From Saururus chinensis (taxonomy: Eukaryota; Streptophyta; Magnoliopsida; Piperales; Saururaceae), in the NCBI GenBank assembly GCA_035235625.1, contig CP141142.1:47099644-47163643 (forward strand): a DNA stretch of 64,000 nt. Reading direction: 5' to 3'. This document shows, piece after piece, positions 1 to 10,756 of the stretch (positions within the stretch are counted from its first letter, which is position 1; the number at the start of each line of letters is the position of its first letter). Made by a program: the position numbers and the translations under genes. The notes below the pieces were generated by a model. The model did not search any database and was not told where the DNA came from. It worked only from the letters and a program-made list of their open reading frames with translations.

Positions 1-239
1 TCAGCCTGCCTCCTCGTCTACTCCACTTCATGTTAGAAGAATTTTTTATGCTCTCTTTTGACAATAGGTCAAGTACAAGCTCCACATGAAAGCCCTTTAA
101 ATTTAAAATTGATGATATACATGCTAGTCTATGTTAATGTCAATAATACTAATGTTAACGTAGGCTAGTGTGTGCACCGTCCATCTCGTAGATGAATAAC
201 TCCTATGTAGAGCTTAGGCTCTCTTCCCTTTATGCTGCC

Positions 240-400
240 ACTACCAAGAGTTTTAAAGATATCTAAACTCGAGTGACTCATCACATCGTGAATAAACTTG
301 TTGCCTTCTTTTACCACCCTCCTTATGCCGACGCCAATCAAGTTTTATTTGGCAAAGGCTCAAGGTTGAAAATATCACATATTGGCGCATTTAAACTATC
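240..400 (+). mobile_element. Ty1/copia protease-region relic
   Basis: A short stretch (about 276-393) reads as the copia aspartic-protease region: THHIVNKL, a spacer, then NQVLFGKGSRLKISHIG, which matches the usual THHI...VGNG...L.I.H.G layout of copia polyproteins. No other copia part or LTR is recognisable in 1-970, so this is an old, heavily decayed fragment. The remainder of 1-970 is AT-rich and shows no gene. Confidence 0.5.
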
Positions 401-979
401 TTTTCCGTTTATCATTTGAAATGGCTTATGATATGCCTTTTATTCTCTCTCGTGGCCCCCTGCTTCCCAGCTTGCATGGATACAAAACTTTAGGAAGATA
501 ATTTCCTTTCGCACGGGACTTGGCAACAGTTAGAAAGGCTAGCCACCAGAGATGCTAAGACCAGGATCCTCGAAAATGCCGCAGCGAGGTGTTTATATGC
601 TTTTATGGAACTTTAAAATCTGACCGAAGCTTTGATTAGTATTTACTCATCCATGACCTACCTTCTGATATTTACATATATTGGATACTTATTTAGTGTT
701 ACACCCATACAAAGATTTTTTTTTTTTTTTACAGTCATTCAAGCTCAAATGATGTCAACTAAACTCGCATAAAAGTATTATTTTGTATCTAATCCTATTA
801 CTAACTTCTGGGGGAAGACATCCTTAATAAAAACTACAAACAAGTTAATATATATAAATTTTAATTATTTAACAATTTTTTCTCATATTAATCCTAGTTT
901 CAATGATTTTTTAAAATAAATTAATTTTATTTTTAAATTAAAAAATATTAATATAAGACTTAGGGAATAGTTAAATAAA

Positions 980-1186
980 AGGAAAATTATATAATTAATA
1001 TTAAAAAAATAATTATTTACCATTTTAAACCATTTTGGGAAATAATTCCCAAAATGGTGTTCGTTTTTGCCACGCAGGCGCCAGCCAGGCGGCTAGCACC
1101 TGCGTGGCTTTTTTTTTTAGCGATTTCGTCCTTTCGAAGGACGAAATCAGGTTTAAGCTGATTTCGTCCTTCTAAAGGACGAAACC
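980..1186 (+). repeat. MULE left terminal inverted repeat
   Basis: Inverted partner of 8532-8740. It contains an outer AT-rich segment, a palindrome CCATTTTGGG/CCCAAAATGG (about 1031-1058), a GC-rich CACGCAGG...CCTGCGTG stem (about 1070-1108), and the first two GATTTCGTCC...GGACGAAATC palindromes. Confidence 0.9.
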
Positions 1187-1239
1187 GGGTCAAGTTTTAA
1201 AACACTTGACCCGATTTCGTCCTTTAGAAGGACGAAATC
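1122..1239. repeat. Left array of three 27-bp palindromes (GATTTCGTCCTT type)
   Basis: Three near-perfect palindromes of 27 bp at 1122-1148, 1160-1186 and 1213-1239, each GATTTCGTCC, a short centre, then GGACGAAAYC. Linkers are also partly inverted (CGGGTCAAG...CTTGACCCG at 1186-1213). They lie partly inside and partly just inside the TIR. This is where MULE transposases usually bind, but binding here is inference. Confidence 0.85.
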
Positions 1240-1892
1240 AACTGACAAAATCGCGCTATTTATAGCACCCGCCCGCGCTTTGTTTCGCATTTTCTCCGTC
1301 TTGCCAGTTCGCTCCGCCGCGACGATTTTTTTCGCTCTGCCGCGATCTTGCCCGCCGTCAATCCGCCCAGCTTTCCTTGAGTCCGCCCCAGCTTTCTTTG
1401 AGTCTGACTTCTATTTTGAGTGCCGCCTCGTTACCAAGCCGATTTAGGTATGCTTGTTTTGCCGTAATTTAAATATAAAAAATTTCTCTATTTAATTTAG
1501 TTAGGAAATATTGTAATGTTAGTATTATGTTCAACTTATAATTTGTTGTCTGCCCATTTAAGATTTACTAATAACAATGGGGTTGGAAGTGTTTTAAGGA
1601 GGGTTTTGTTATTACAAGAGTAGAATAAGACTGAGTGCTTGAATGCAAAATAGACTAGGGTCAAGAATGATTTGATTTAAGTTGTTTAAATTAATTAAGT
1701 TTGATATAAGGAACTTAGTTGGCCTGTGTTTACTCAAAAGTATCTTGATGTAATTTCCTTTAAGATATGTCTTTTAACACATTTGAAAATTTCATGTAAG
1801 GAAACATAAAATTTCATGTAATTTCCTTTCACCTTTTTAAGATTTCAGGTAAAAAAAAAATTCCCTAGGCTTCATAAATCCTACTAAATTGA

Positions 1893-2027
1893 TTATTCCC
1901 TCCGTTCTATGTTACTAGTTCTATTTAGTTTTTCAAAGCGAACTAACTTTAAATTAGGGTTTTAAAAAATTAGTATATTTTGAAAAATCAATGAAACTAT
2001 TAATGTTGCACAGATAGAGGATATTAT
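1893..2027. mobile_element. Stowaway-like MITE remnant inside the MULE
   Basis: ATTCCCTCCGTTCTATG at the left and CAGATAGAGGATATTA at the right give the CTCCCTCCGT-type inverted ends of Tc1/mariner Stowaway MITEs, with the usual AT-rich interior. The ends are diverged. The rest of 1240-2987 is AT-rich MULE 5' sequence with no recognisable gene. Confidence 0.45.
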
Positions 2028-2987
2028 TAAAAAACAATTCCTTTGAGTGGACGCAACCAGGTCTAGTTTCATAACTACGGTTGTCGGCGGCACTGAAACA
2101 ACAGAGGGTGGTAGAGGGGTCCGATTTTCCTTAAAAAAATTAGAAGGGCAGCATTTAAAATTTTTTGGGAATAGGGTATTTATGTTTTTAAGACAAGTCA
2201 TTTTAGAGTCGTTGCCCGGGCCCCACCTCCAGCCGATTTACTTTAAGTTCACCTCCCATTCCAAAACTAAAAGTTTTTCAACAAATACGTTATACACAAC
2301 CTCCCAACCGCGTTTGAATTTTAAAAAGTTTTTTTTTATTTTTTTTTGAAAAAAATTATATAAGTCTAAACTCACATGTGTTAACTAAGTTTGAACATCA
2401 TAAACTATAAAACCGATATCTAGAAGAAGCAAAAAAATTAATTTGCTCCCGAGTAATATTCATCCTCTGATTTTGATCTATTTGCAAATGATGTTACCTT
2501 CAACAAACATGAACTCGAGCTCATCGAAACAAGACTTTTTTTATTTATTATCTAATAATATTTTAATTACACATAATAATCTCTTCTTGTTGTCTATGTG
2601 AGACTCGTTTTTTTAACCTAATTAAAAAAAATCAAATAAAAAACTTTATTTGAAGTATATCAATATTCTTGTTTAAAATAAGAAAAAACCAAAGTATTTA
2701 GTGAGAATAGTTAAAAAATGGATTGTCTGAGTGATGATCCTTCATTGGGTGGAAACTAGATTTGTCGGCGATGGCTTTTCTCACTCACTTTTAGCTTTCC
2801 TAATTGCCCATACATAATAAATTTGCTCATTAATATAAAGTCTTCGTGATATGCATATGTACTTGGTAAATCTATTAGTTTCTATGCATATATATTTTGA
2901 AAATATGTTGATTAGGGTAGATGTTAGCATTAATTTGCTTAATCTAATATTAATTTAATTGATTGTTTATGAATTAATTGAATAGAA

Positions 2988-5837
2988 ATGGCAGAAGAAA
3001 TGGTTAGTTTTATAATTAACTATGACGGACGCATAGAAGGATTATTAATTAAGAAACCGTCAACATTTGATGAATTTGAGATGCACGTTGCAAGCAAGGT
3101 TGGGTTGGATCGAAGAAGATGGAAAATTACTATCAAATGTAATATTCCGTCATATGGATCGAGGATGACACTAATGTGCATATATGATGATGCATCAATG
3201 GGTTTTATGTTTCACCACTCGCGTCACATAATTTCTTTCGAGTTATTTCTCGAAAAAGAGGCCCGAGTGACTAGTGAAAGGCGAAGTAGTTCACATAGGA
3301 GCTCTCACAGAAGCTCACAAAGGAGCTCGGATAGAAATGTGAACAATGAAAGCCATATGCACATGTCAGTGGACAACGAAGAAGTGGGAAATTTATCTAT
3401 GACAGTAGCTCAAATGAACGTCATAGGTCGTTTGCCCCTATTTACGGTGGAAGTGGACCTAATTGGAGGTAAGGTTGATTTAGTTGGGAATACGTTTTGA
3501 ATCTTATTATCTTTTAATGAAAATACGTTTAGCTAAAGTTTGGGAGTTTTGTGTATAATTTTGAAGGTCCATGATGCATGCACAGGAGCCATTTAGCGTT
3601 CAAATGTCTTAAGTCGGTGCATGGTATGAAACTCAAAGTTCGATGGGCCTTCATTACCCCTACACTTATGTTGGTCATACCGATGCTGGACCATCTAATC
3701 AAAGGTGAAATATATATTTATAAATGAATTAAACTTTTTTAGGCTTATGAAAGTTAGTATTAATATGCGATGTTTATATGTAGGGGGGGATATGTCTACG
3801 GTGAAGAAATTAATGAAAATGAGGATAATGAAGGTGAAGATAATATTGACGAAGTAAATGAAGAAGATTCTGACATGAATGTAGAAGAGGTTAGAGGTGA
3901 AGAAAGTGCTCAACAAATGGTTGACGGCGAGGGGGATGATGCGGTTGAAAATGCTATTGCTGGGAATGATATGAATGTAGATGTTGAAGACCCGCCGTAC
4001 TATGAAGTGGAGCCACTTTATGCACACATCACAGATGAGGAGATAGATGCGGCAGTTAATTCTACAATGGATATGGACCAACAAAATGAAGATGAGTTAT
4101 ATGTTGGCCGCATCTTTGAGAATAAAGAAGCATTTGTTACAGCCTTGCAGGAGTTCTCAATTCAAAATCATGTCGAATACAAGGTTGTACGAGCAAATTC
4201 GTCAGAGTATACGGTGAAGTGCATTGATAGCACTTGCCCTTGGAGAGTGCATGGCTCAATAAGAAGGGGTGGTGGGTACTTTAAATTGCAGACGTACAAA
4301 GGTGACCACACATGTCGGAATGCCCAGCTTAGCACAAATCATAGGCAGTGCAGTGCCTCCTTTATTTCGAAGGTTATAATGCCGGCTATCCAAGCTGAAT
4401 TAACTCTCACACCGGGGGATATCATTCAAAGAATAAAGGAGAAGTATCATGTTGACATATCTTATAAGAAAGCATGGGCAGCAAGGAATATAGCGATCAA
4501 GGCTATTTATGGGGATTGGGTAGAATCATACAAATTGTTGCCAATGTACCTAAGGGCGGTGCAAGAAGCGAATCCTGACACCTACTACCGCTTAGAGGAT
4601 AATGTTGTACCTCGTGTAGATGGTGGCACTTGTAGAAGATTTAGACGGTTGTTTTGGGCATTTGGGCCGTCTATAGCGGGGTTTCGACATTGCATTCCTA
4701 TGATTGGTGTTGATGCCACTCACTTGTATGGCAGATACCCCGGTGCTTTTATGGCTGCAACGGCTATAGATGGAAACAATGGGTTATTTCCTCTTGCATT
4801 CGGGCTTGTCGGGAAGGAAGATGGAGAAAATTGGAAATGGTTTCTAATGGAACTGAGGGATCATGTACTGATGGGCATGACGAACATCGTCATTATTTCA
4901 GATCGACATAAGGGGCTTCAGAAGGCCGTGCCTGAAGTTCTTCCCGAGCCTATGTACCACCATCATTATTGTATCCGTCATATAAAAGCAAATTTTAGGA
5001 AAGAGTTCAAAAATGATACATTGACGGACTTAATTGGGGCAGCAGCTTGTGCACTCACAGTAGAAAAGTTTGATGCTAAAATGGACTTGATTGGTCAAGA
5101 GAGCCCTAGGGCAAAACATCTCCTCTTAGGAGGAGAATTACATCCTGCACAGTGGTCCCTTGCTCACGGTGGTTTTATGACATTTGGCATGACTACTACA
5201 AATATGGTTGAAAGTTTAAATAGCTCTTGAAGGGGGCACGAGGTTTACCCATGCAGGCTTTAGTGTCAGCCCTCTTTTATCGGCTCATAAAATTTTTTGT
5301 TAAATGATCGTCTGCCGCCTCTGCCATGACCACCCCGTATACTCCTAGAGTGGAAGCTATATTGAGAGAGCAAACAAGAAAAATTGGGGAGTATATAGTT
5401 AATCGGATTAACAGCGGTCAGTACGAAGTGATGTCTATTCATGACAGGAAGATTATGGTAAATGCGAGAATGCATACTTGTACATACAACATCCCTCAGG
5501 TTTATGGTTATCCTTGCTCGCACCTTATCGCCGTGTGGGTAAAGCGGCGGGAGCTGATACAAGCATCATTGTTTTACACATCGTCCACCTATAAAAATGT
5601 GTACTTCGCAGAATTTTATTCTCCTCGTGGTCGGGAGTATTGGGGAGGGATATACCTTTTGTATTATACCCTCTGATAGCAACAAGGCAACCCGGTCACC
5701 CACGGTTAGTTCGCATTAGGAATACAATGGACCGTAGAACTATGGAGAGAGATGGTAGAGGGGGATATAAATGCGGGAGGTGTAAACAAAGTGGGCATAA
5801 TAGTAAATCATGTCAAAATCCTCCTGTTGATTGGTAA
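2988..5837 (+). pseudogene. MuDR-type MULE transposase, disrupted
   Basis: The first exon (2988 to about 3467) encodes the PB1-like N-terminal region often found on plant MULE transposases (FIINYDGRIEG..., then a Ser/Arg-rich stretch). A GTAAGG donor follows. After small intermediate exons, the main exon (from 3784) has an acidic segment, the MuDR DNA-binding region with C...C and H.C (CIDSTCPWRVHG, GDHTC), and the DDE core: D in IGVDATHL (4712), D in IISDRHKG (4901), E in NMVESLNS (5210). The C-terminal part holds a SWIM-type zinc finger (CTYN...YPCSHL, about 5475-5530) and a CCHC knuckle (CGRCKQSGHNSKSC, about 5780-5822). It is broken by a frameshift just after NMVESLNS (about 5224), an in-frame TGA about 80 bp later, and another frameshift near 5640. 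The enzyme is therefore inactive here. Confidence 0.88.
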
Positions 5838-5934
5838 AGATATAATTAATCTATTTAATTACTATTTATTATAGGTATGAGCATATGTTCTTATTGAATA
5901 ATGATGTGATCTTAATTCTCCGTCTGCAGATCAT

Positions 5935-8229
5935 ATGGCTCATGTAGATCAATCTTACGGGCCAGGCCCGATCGATGATTCTATACTTTCACAGCAGGAG
6001 ACACATAGGTCGGCAGCTATTTGGAGAGGAGAGGTATGATAACTATTTTAAAAAAAAAAATTATTTTTTTAGCTGATATAGTATGATGGGTTATAAATTA
6101 TAAATTTATTATAGGACCCTGGGTGCCTTGAGTGCACCGAACACTTCACGTATCTCCGCCATTGGCCAGTGGATGATCGTGTGTTGCCCTATATTGAGCG
6201 AGCGGGATTTGGGCATTTTATTCATCTTAGATACGTCCGTCTCGATCGGCCTTTATTGACGGCTCTTGTTGAGAGATGGAGGAGGGAGACGTAGACGTTC
6301 CATTTGCCCTATGGAGAGATGTCCATCACTCTCATGGATGTGGCAGTTCTATTAGGACTTCGCATTGATGGTCATGTGGTGACGGGCACGACAGGAGGAG
6401 CTCATGGTGATGTTTTAGTTAGACTCCTTGGTAGAGCTCCTCCAGCTACATTTATGCGTGGTAGTCGAGTGAGCCTTCGATGGCTCTTACAGGAGTTTCG
6501 AGAGCTCCCAGCCGATGCTACGGATATAGTTATCGAGCAGCATGCACGAGCCTATCTTTTACATCTACTTGGAGCGACGATATTTGCTGATACGACGAGT
6601 AGCCATGTACATGTCGCCTATCTCTCCCTCCTTGAGGATTTAGACAAGGCGGGTGAGTATTCATGGGGCAGTGCCACTCTTGCGTTTTTATACCGAGAGT
6701 TAGGGAAAGCATGTCAGGCCATGACTTCGGGGATTGGAGGCTGTCTGACCCTTCTTCAGGTATAATGAATTTATAACTTTAAACATTTTTATTTACATAT
6801 AATTATTTAATTTTATTTAATATGTTCATATTTTATAACATAGCTTTGGTCGTGGGAGCATTTACACTTCGGACGACCAAGTGCTGAGATGGGTCACTTA
6901 GCCGAGGGTGCTCCATTAGGCGCGAGGTAGCTTTTATTTTTGTTTAAAACTTGAAACTTTTAGCATCGTTTTATATAAATTTGTTGAACTCATTTTTTAA
7001 ATATAACTCCTTAAGGTGGAATGTTCGGAGAAAGAGAACAGAAAATCCACAAGGAGTCCTTCGATTGTACAGAGGGGAGTTAGACCACCAGCGGCTATAT
7101 CAGGTAATTTTAGTTATGTGTTGAACTATTTTTGTAGTATTTATAAAATATATTGTTGTTCTTTAAGTTAAATTATCTTTATATATGGTATAGGTTATTT
7201 GGCAGCCGTACTCACTGGAAGTATTGGCTGCCTTACCTCCTCTATGTATTGACGGTCGAGACGTGTGGCTATCTCGAACTCCATTAATATGTTACGAGAT
7301 AGTAGAGATGTATGTGCCAGATCAGGTAATGCTCCAGTTTAATCTGGAGCAGGGGGTCCCACCGTCTCCTATTGAGTATATCCACCGCATTACTCGACAG
7401 GGCCGCCATATTACCGACTGGACATTACATCATGCGTCATATATCGCTCGATGGGAGGATAGGAGAGCCACTATTATAGGAGGGGAGATGGCTACGACAT
7501 CACGAGATGTTCATAGCGCATATATACAGTGGTATTTACCGATTACACGACGATATATTTTGCCCCGCGAGGATATCGAGGAGATGACATATCAGCCTAG
7601 GGGAGCGTCTGAGGCAGCTTTGGTAAGTAGAACTTTGTTAATTAATGCACATATTATTTTTTTATATCTTATTAATTATTTATCTAACTTTTTAAATTTT
7701 TTTTTATAGCTTCGTCTTGCTCGACATACTCATGCGCATTTGACTGACGCAATTAACACCTACACTTCGAGCGAGGAGTTATTAGCAGCATGTCAGTCGG
7801 TGATTAGGGAGCATAATGATGTCATTCGTAGCTTGCCACTACTTCAGTCGGTGATTACGGATGTCTATAGAGATTATCCTGTCCACAAGGCCACTCAGAC
7901 ACCGCCAGTTCACTCTTCCTTCCATGTATTCCATCGTCTTCAGCAGCGCATAGCTCTCCTCCTTGTTCATCATTTGGAGTCACTGCACATATAGGCGACA
8001 TCAGCTAGCTCGTGTTGAACCATCTATTACTTATGCGGAGCCAGAGCCAAAGCCAGAGCCAGAGCCACATCCCGAGCCAGAGCCAGAGCTAGAGCCACAT
8101 CCCGAGCCAGAGTCAGAGGTAGAGCCACATCCCCAGCTGGAGCCACAGCCAGAGCCGGAATTGATAGATCATGAGGAGGAGATCGTGCAGCACCGTCGAG
8201 GCCAAGGTCGAAGCCGTAGGAGATTGTGA
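5935..8229 (+). pseudogene. Plant mobile domain (PMD, aminotransferase-like) gene inside the MULE
   Basis: Six exons can be read with GT-AG borders: 5935-6033 (ATG in CATATGGCTCATG), 6115-6759, 6844-6926, 7016-7103, 7194-7622 and 7710-8229. The product has the PMD signature: LRHWPVDDRVLPYIERAGFG, TFHLPYGEMSITLMDVAVL, GLRIDGHVVTG, then VIWQPY and WLSRTPLICYEIVEMY. PMD proteins include host MAIN/MAIL1 factors and many transposon-borne copies. The C terminus is a Glu-Pro repeat (12-bp units, about 8035-8160) followed by a basic [10 protein letters not shown] tail. One in-frame TAG (6292) interrupts exon 2 and a frameshift near 7990 separates the tail, so this copy is damaged. It lies about 100 bp downstream of the transposase in the same direction, as a second gene of the element. 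Confidence 0.8.
8035..8160 (+). repeat. GAGCCA-type tandem repeat encoding (Glu-Pro)n
   Basis: Imperfect 6/12-bp repeats GAGCCAGAGCCA interspersed with CATCCC encode [18 protein letters not shown]-like sequence near the C terminus of the PMD protein. Confidence 0.8.
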
Positions 8230-8425
8230 TATTTGCGTTGTTTTATGTTCTCCCCTTATGTGTAATAATATTTGATAAATATTTATAATAATGTTTATTT
8301 TTATTTCATAATGTTAATATGCATTGAATGTGTGAAATGGAATGGAATTGAGAATGGAATGTGTGGAATGAACAGGGACAGGTGTTAAATTTAGATTGAA
8401 ATAAATATTTTAAAAAAATTAACTT

Positions 8426-8596
8426 GATTTCGTCCTTTAAAAGGACGAAATCAGTGTAAAACTGATTTCGTCCTTTAAACGGACAAAATCCGTGTTAACA
8501 CCTGAAAGCGCGAAAATTGGCTAAGTGGGGTGATTTCGTCCTTTAGAAGGACGAAATCAGCTTAAACCTGATTTCGTCCTTCGAAAGGACGAAATC
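8426..8596. repeat. Right array of four 27-bp palindromes (GATTTCGTCCTT type)
   Basis: Four copies of the same palindrome occur at 8426-8452, 8464-8490 (slightly degenerate), 8532-8558 and 8570-8596, mirroring the left array. Seven copies in one element, plus degenerate copies in the related pieces at 31.8 and 34.2 kb, show that the palindrome is a conserved part of this MULE family. Confidence 0.85.
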
Positions 8597-8740
8597 GCTA
8601 AAAAAAAAAAAAAGCCACGCTGCGCCCGGCCAGTGGTGGCGCTTGCGTGGCAAAAACGAACACCATTTTGGGAATTATTTCCCAAAATGGTTTAAAATGG
8701 TAAATAATTATTTTTTTAATATTAATTATATAATTTTCCC
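8532..8740 (-). repeat. MULE right terminal inverted repeat
   Basis: Reverse-complement partner of 980-1186, ending in TTTTCCC next to the TTAAATAAA target duplication. Identity to the left arm is near complete outside the GC-rich stem at about 8613-8652. Confidence 0.9.
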
Positions 8741-9191
8741 TTAAATAAACTAATGAAGTATTTTCGTTTTGAAATACTCTCTCCATCTTAAATTAATAGC
8801 TTCATATGGTAAAAAAAATTATTTCGTATATATATCTCTACGACAAGTTTATTTTATATTAATAATTTTATTATTCTATTAAATTTAAATAATTTAGTCC
8901 TTAAAAAGAGAATCATAAAGACGACTCGCCGGTAAAGGGTGTCGGAGTAACACAAAACACGTGACAACATTAGCCATGTTCTAATCAATTTTAGGGATAC
9001 CACTCAGTCGGGTTTTTTGATAAACTCGACCCGACTTTAATAGGTCTGGTTTGGTCTGTTTGGATATCGTTAATGGTAAAACGAATCGGGTCGGGTTTAT
9101 ATATTGACTCGACCCCTTTGGGTCGGGTCGGATTCAGGTTTTGCCCGACTTGACCTGGTATCCATCTCTAATCGCGACTGCCCTAATTTAT

Positions 9192-9263
9192 CAATAGTGT
9201 GCTCATTAAGTGTGACTTCAATAGTGTGCTCATTAAGTGTGACTTCAATAGTGTGCTCATTAA
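9192..9263 (+). repeat. 27-bp tandem repeat, third copy interrupted
   Basis: CAATAGTGTGCTCATTAAG plus TGTGACTT is repeated at 9192-9218 and 9219-9245. The third copy starts at 9246 and is cut after CATTAA by the foldback MITE. Its continuation TTAAGTGTA is found right of the MITE at 10311. Confidence 0.8.
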
Positions 9264-10311
9264 TGGGTCGTTTGGGTACTTAATTAATTCAATAGCGAAT
9301 TAATTTAATAGCGAATTAATTCAAAAAATTCACCGTTGAATATGAATTATGTTTGGCAAGAGAATTTGTTTAAATAAATTCAGATGTCATGTTACAGTTT
9401 TAAAACTTTAAACTAATATAACTCTCTCTCTCGAACTCAGATATGCACGTTCTTGGTACCATTATACTTCTAAATTCAAACTCTATCAAACAAGATTCAC
9501 AAGGGTAGGTAATTTTGAACTTTTAAAGTGGGCCCTACCTATATGACATATTTTTCGAGGCTCAAATCGATATAAATGATAACCATTAAAAAATAATAGA
9601 ATCTATAATTTTGAAAACAGTGATTAGGAAACTGAATTGACTGAATCACCTCATGATTAAGGCCGATTCAGGCTTAAAACAACCTGAATCTAACTTTAAT
9701 GCTGAATTTTTAATTTAACGTAGCTTCAGTATATAAACAGAATTTTAATAATTCAGTACTAAAAATTAAGCTTGAAATGACTGAATCTTTTATATATTCA
9801 ATTGGGTACTGAATATGTGAAAGATTTAGTCGATTCAGTCTCAATTAAGTACTAAATCATTAGAATCATGTTTGTGTACTAAAACTACACTGAATTAAAA
9901 ATTCAATACTGAAGTTAGATTCTAGCCTGAATCGGCTTAAATCACTAAATCGCCTCATGAGGTAATTCAGTCGATTCAGTATCCTAATCACCGTTTTGAA
10001 AATTATAGATTCAATTATTTTTTAATGGTTATCATTCATATCGATTTAAGCCTCGAAAAATATGCGGTAAGACCCACTTTAAAAGTTTAAAATTACCTAC
10101 CTTTATGAGATATTGTTTGATAGAGCTTGAATTTAAAAATGTAATGATACCAAGAACGTGTATAACCGAGTTCGAGAGATAGAGTTATATTAGTTTAAAA
10201 TTTTAAAATTAGGTTTGACGTAATATTTGAATTTATTTTAATAAATTCTCTACCTAAATGTAAATTTTTTAAATTAATTTAATACTAAATTAATTAATTC
10301 AGTACGACCGT
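9264..10311. mobile_element. Foldback (long-TIR) Tourist-like MITE nested in hAT element
   Basis: Nearly the whole insert is an inverted repeat: about 9264-9770 pairs with about 9810-10311 with good but imperfect identity (for example TAACTCTCTCTCTCGAACTC against GAGTTCGAGAGATAGAGTTA). The flanking TAA at 9261-9263 and 10312-10314 and the TGGGTCGTTTGG...GTACGACCGT ends suit a PIF/Harbinger (Tourist) origin. It has no coding capacity. The interruption of a 27-bp tandem repeat confirms the insertion point. Confidence 0.75.
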
Positions 10312-10568
10312 TAAGTGTATTTAAATGGGTAGTTGGTTGGTAAATTATTCTGGTTGGGTTATAGTATGCGGGTTTATATGTTATTTGGGTTGGGTCGAGT
10401 TCGAGTTTTGAATTTACGATTAGGAGTCGAGGTATGAATTTTTTAACCCCGTGACGGGTTTGGTATAAGGTTCAGGTTTTAATTTTTTAAATAGTATCGA
10501 AGTCGGGTTTACCAAAACCCGACCCGAGCCCGACCCGGTGACATCACTAATCAATTTGTACGGGGTCC

Positions 10569-10756
10569 GTCGATTTCCTGCACGACTCGCCCGTGCACGG
10601 CGATTCCAGCGTCACCTTCCACCTCCGGCGCGTCCCTCTCCGCCAGGTACCTGCCCTCCCCCGCTCTTCTATTCTTCAGCTCTCACGTCTTCCCTTCCCT
10701 CTTTCATCCCGCAGGCCACCATCAACCAGACGCCCGATCCCGCCTGGCCACTGGCG
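10569..10756 (+). other. Two coding-like GC-rich exons of unknown identity, possible 5' leader
   Basis: Two GC-rich pieces, 10569-10646 and 10715-10756, are joined by a clean intron (CGCCAG|GTACCT ... CCCGCAG|GCC) and followed by a donor (CTGGCG|GTATGT). Both are in phase 0 and together read VDFLHDSPVHGDSSVTFHL and onward to TPDPAWPLA. I do not recognise the protein and see no ATG; the sequence abuts the hAT target duplication. They may be leader exons of the THG1-like gene, or the 3' side of another gene separated from its start by the hAT insertion. Confidence 0.35.

Larger units (their letters stand above)
980..8740 (+). mobile_element. Mutator-like element (MULE) with transposase and PMD gene, 9-bp TSD
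   Basis: The element is bounded by a perfect 9-bp target duplication, TTAAATAAA at 971-979 and 8741-8749, the length typical of Mutator insertions. The termini read AGGAAAATTATA...TATAATTTTCCC and form inverted repeats of about 208 bp (980-1186 and 8532-8740). These are nearly identical except for a divergent stretch around the GC-rich inner segment. The cargo is a MuDR-type transposase gene (2988-5837) followed in the same direction by a plant mobile domain gene (5935-8229). High TIR identity and a perfect TSD indicate a fairly recent insertion, yet both genes contain disabling changes, so this copy could probably move only with help. A Stowaway-like MITE sits inside the left non-coding part. 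Confidence 0.93.
8992..10549. mobile_element. Non-autonomous hAT element with 8-bp TSD ATCAATTT
   Basis: The ends TAGGGATACCAC and GTGACATCACTA (reverse complement TAGTGATGTCAC) are hAT-like terminal inverted repeats, flanked by a perfect 8-bp duplication ATCAATTT at 8984-8991 and 10550-10557. Subterminal regions are packed with CGGGTCGGGTTT-type motifs in both orientations (9015-9160 and 10360-10540). There is no transposase. About 1.05 kb of its length is a later insertion (9264-10311), so the original element was roughly 0.5 kb. It lies directly upstream of the 5' region of the THG1-like gene. Confidence 0.85.

Noticed and set aside
1122-8596. Regularly repeated palindromes resembling a CRISPR array
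   Set aside because: The copies are split between the two ends of a MULE in mirror order, spacers are unequal and related, and the host is a plant. They are transposon terminal repeats.
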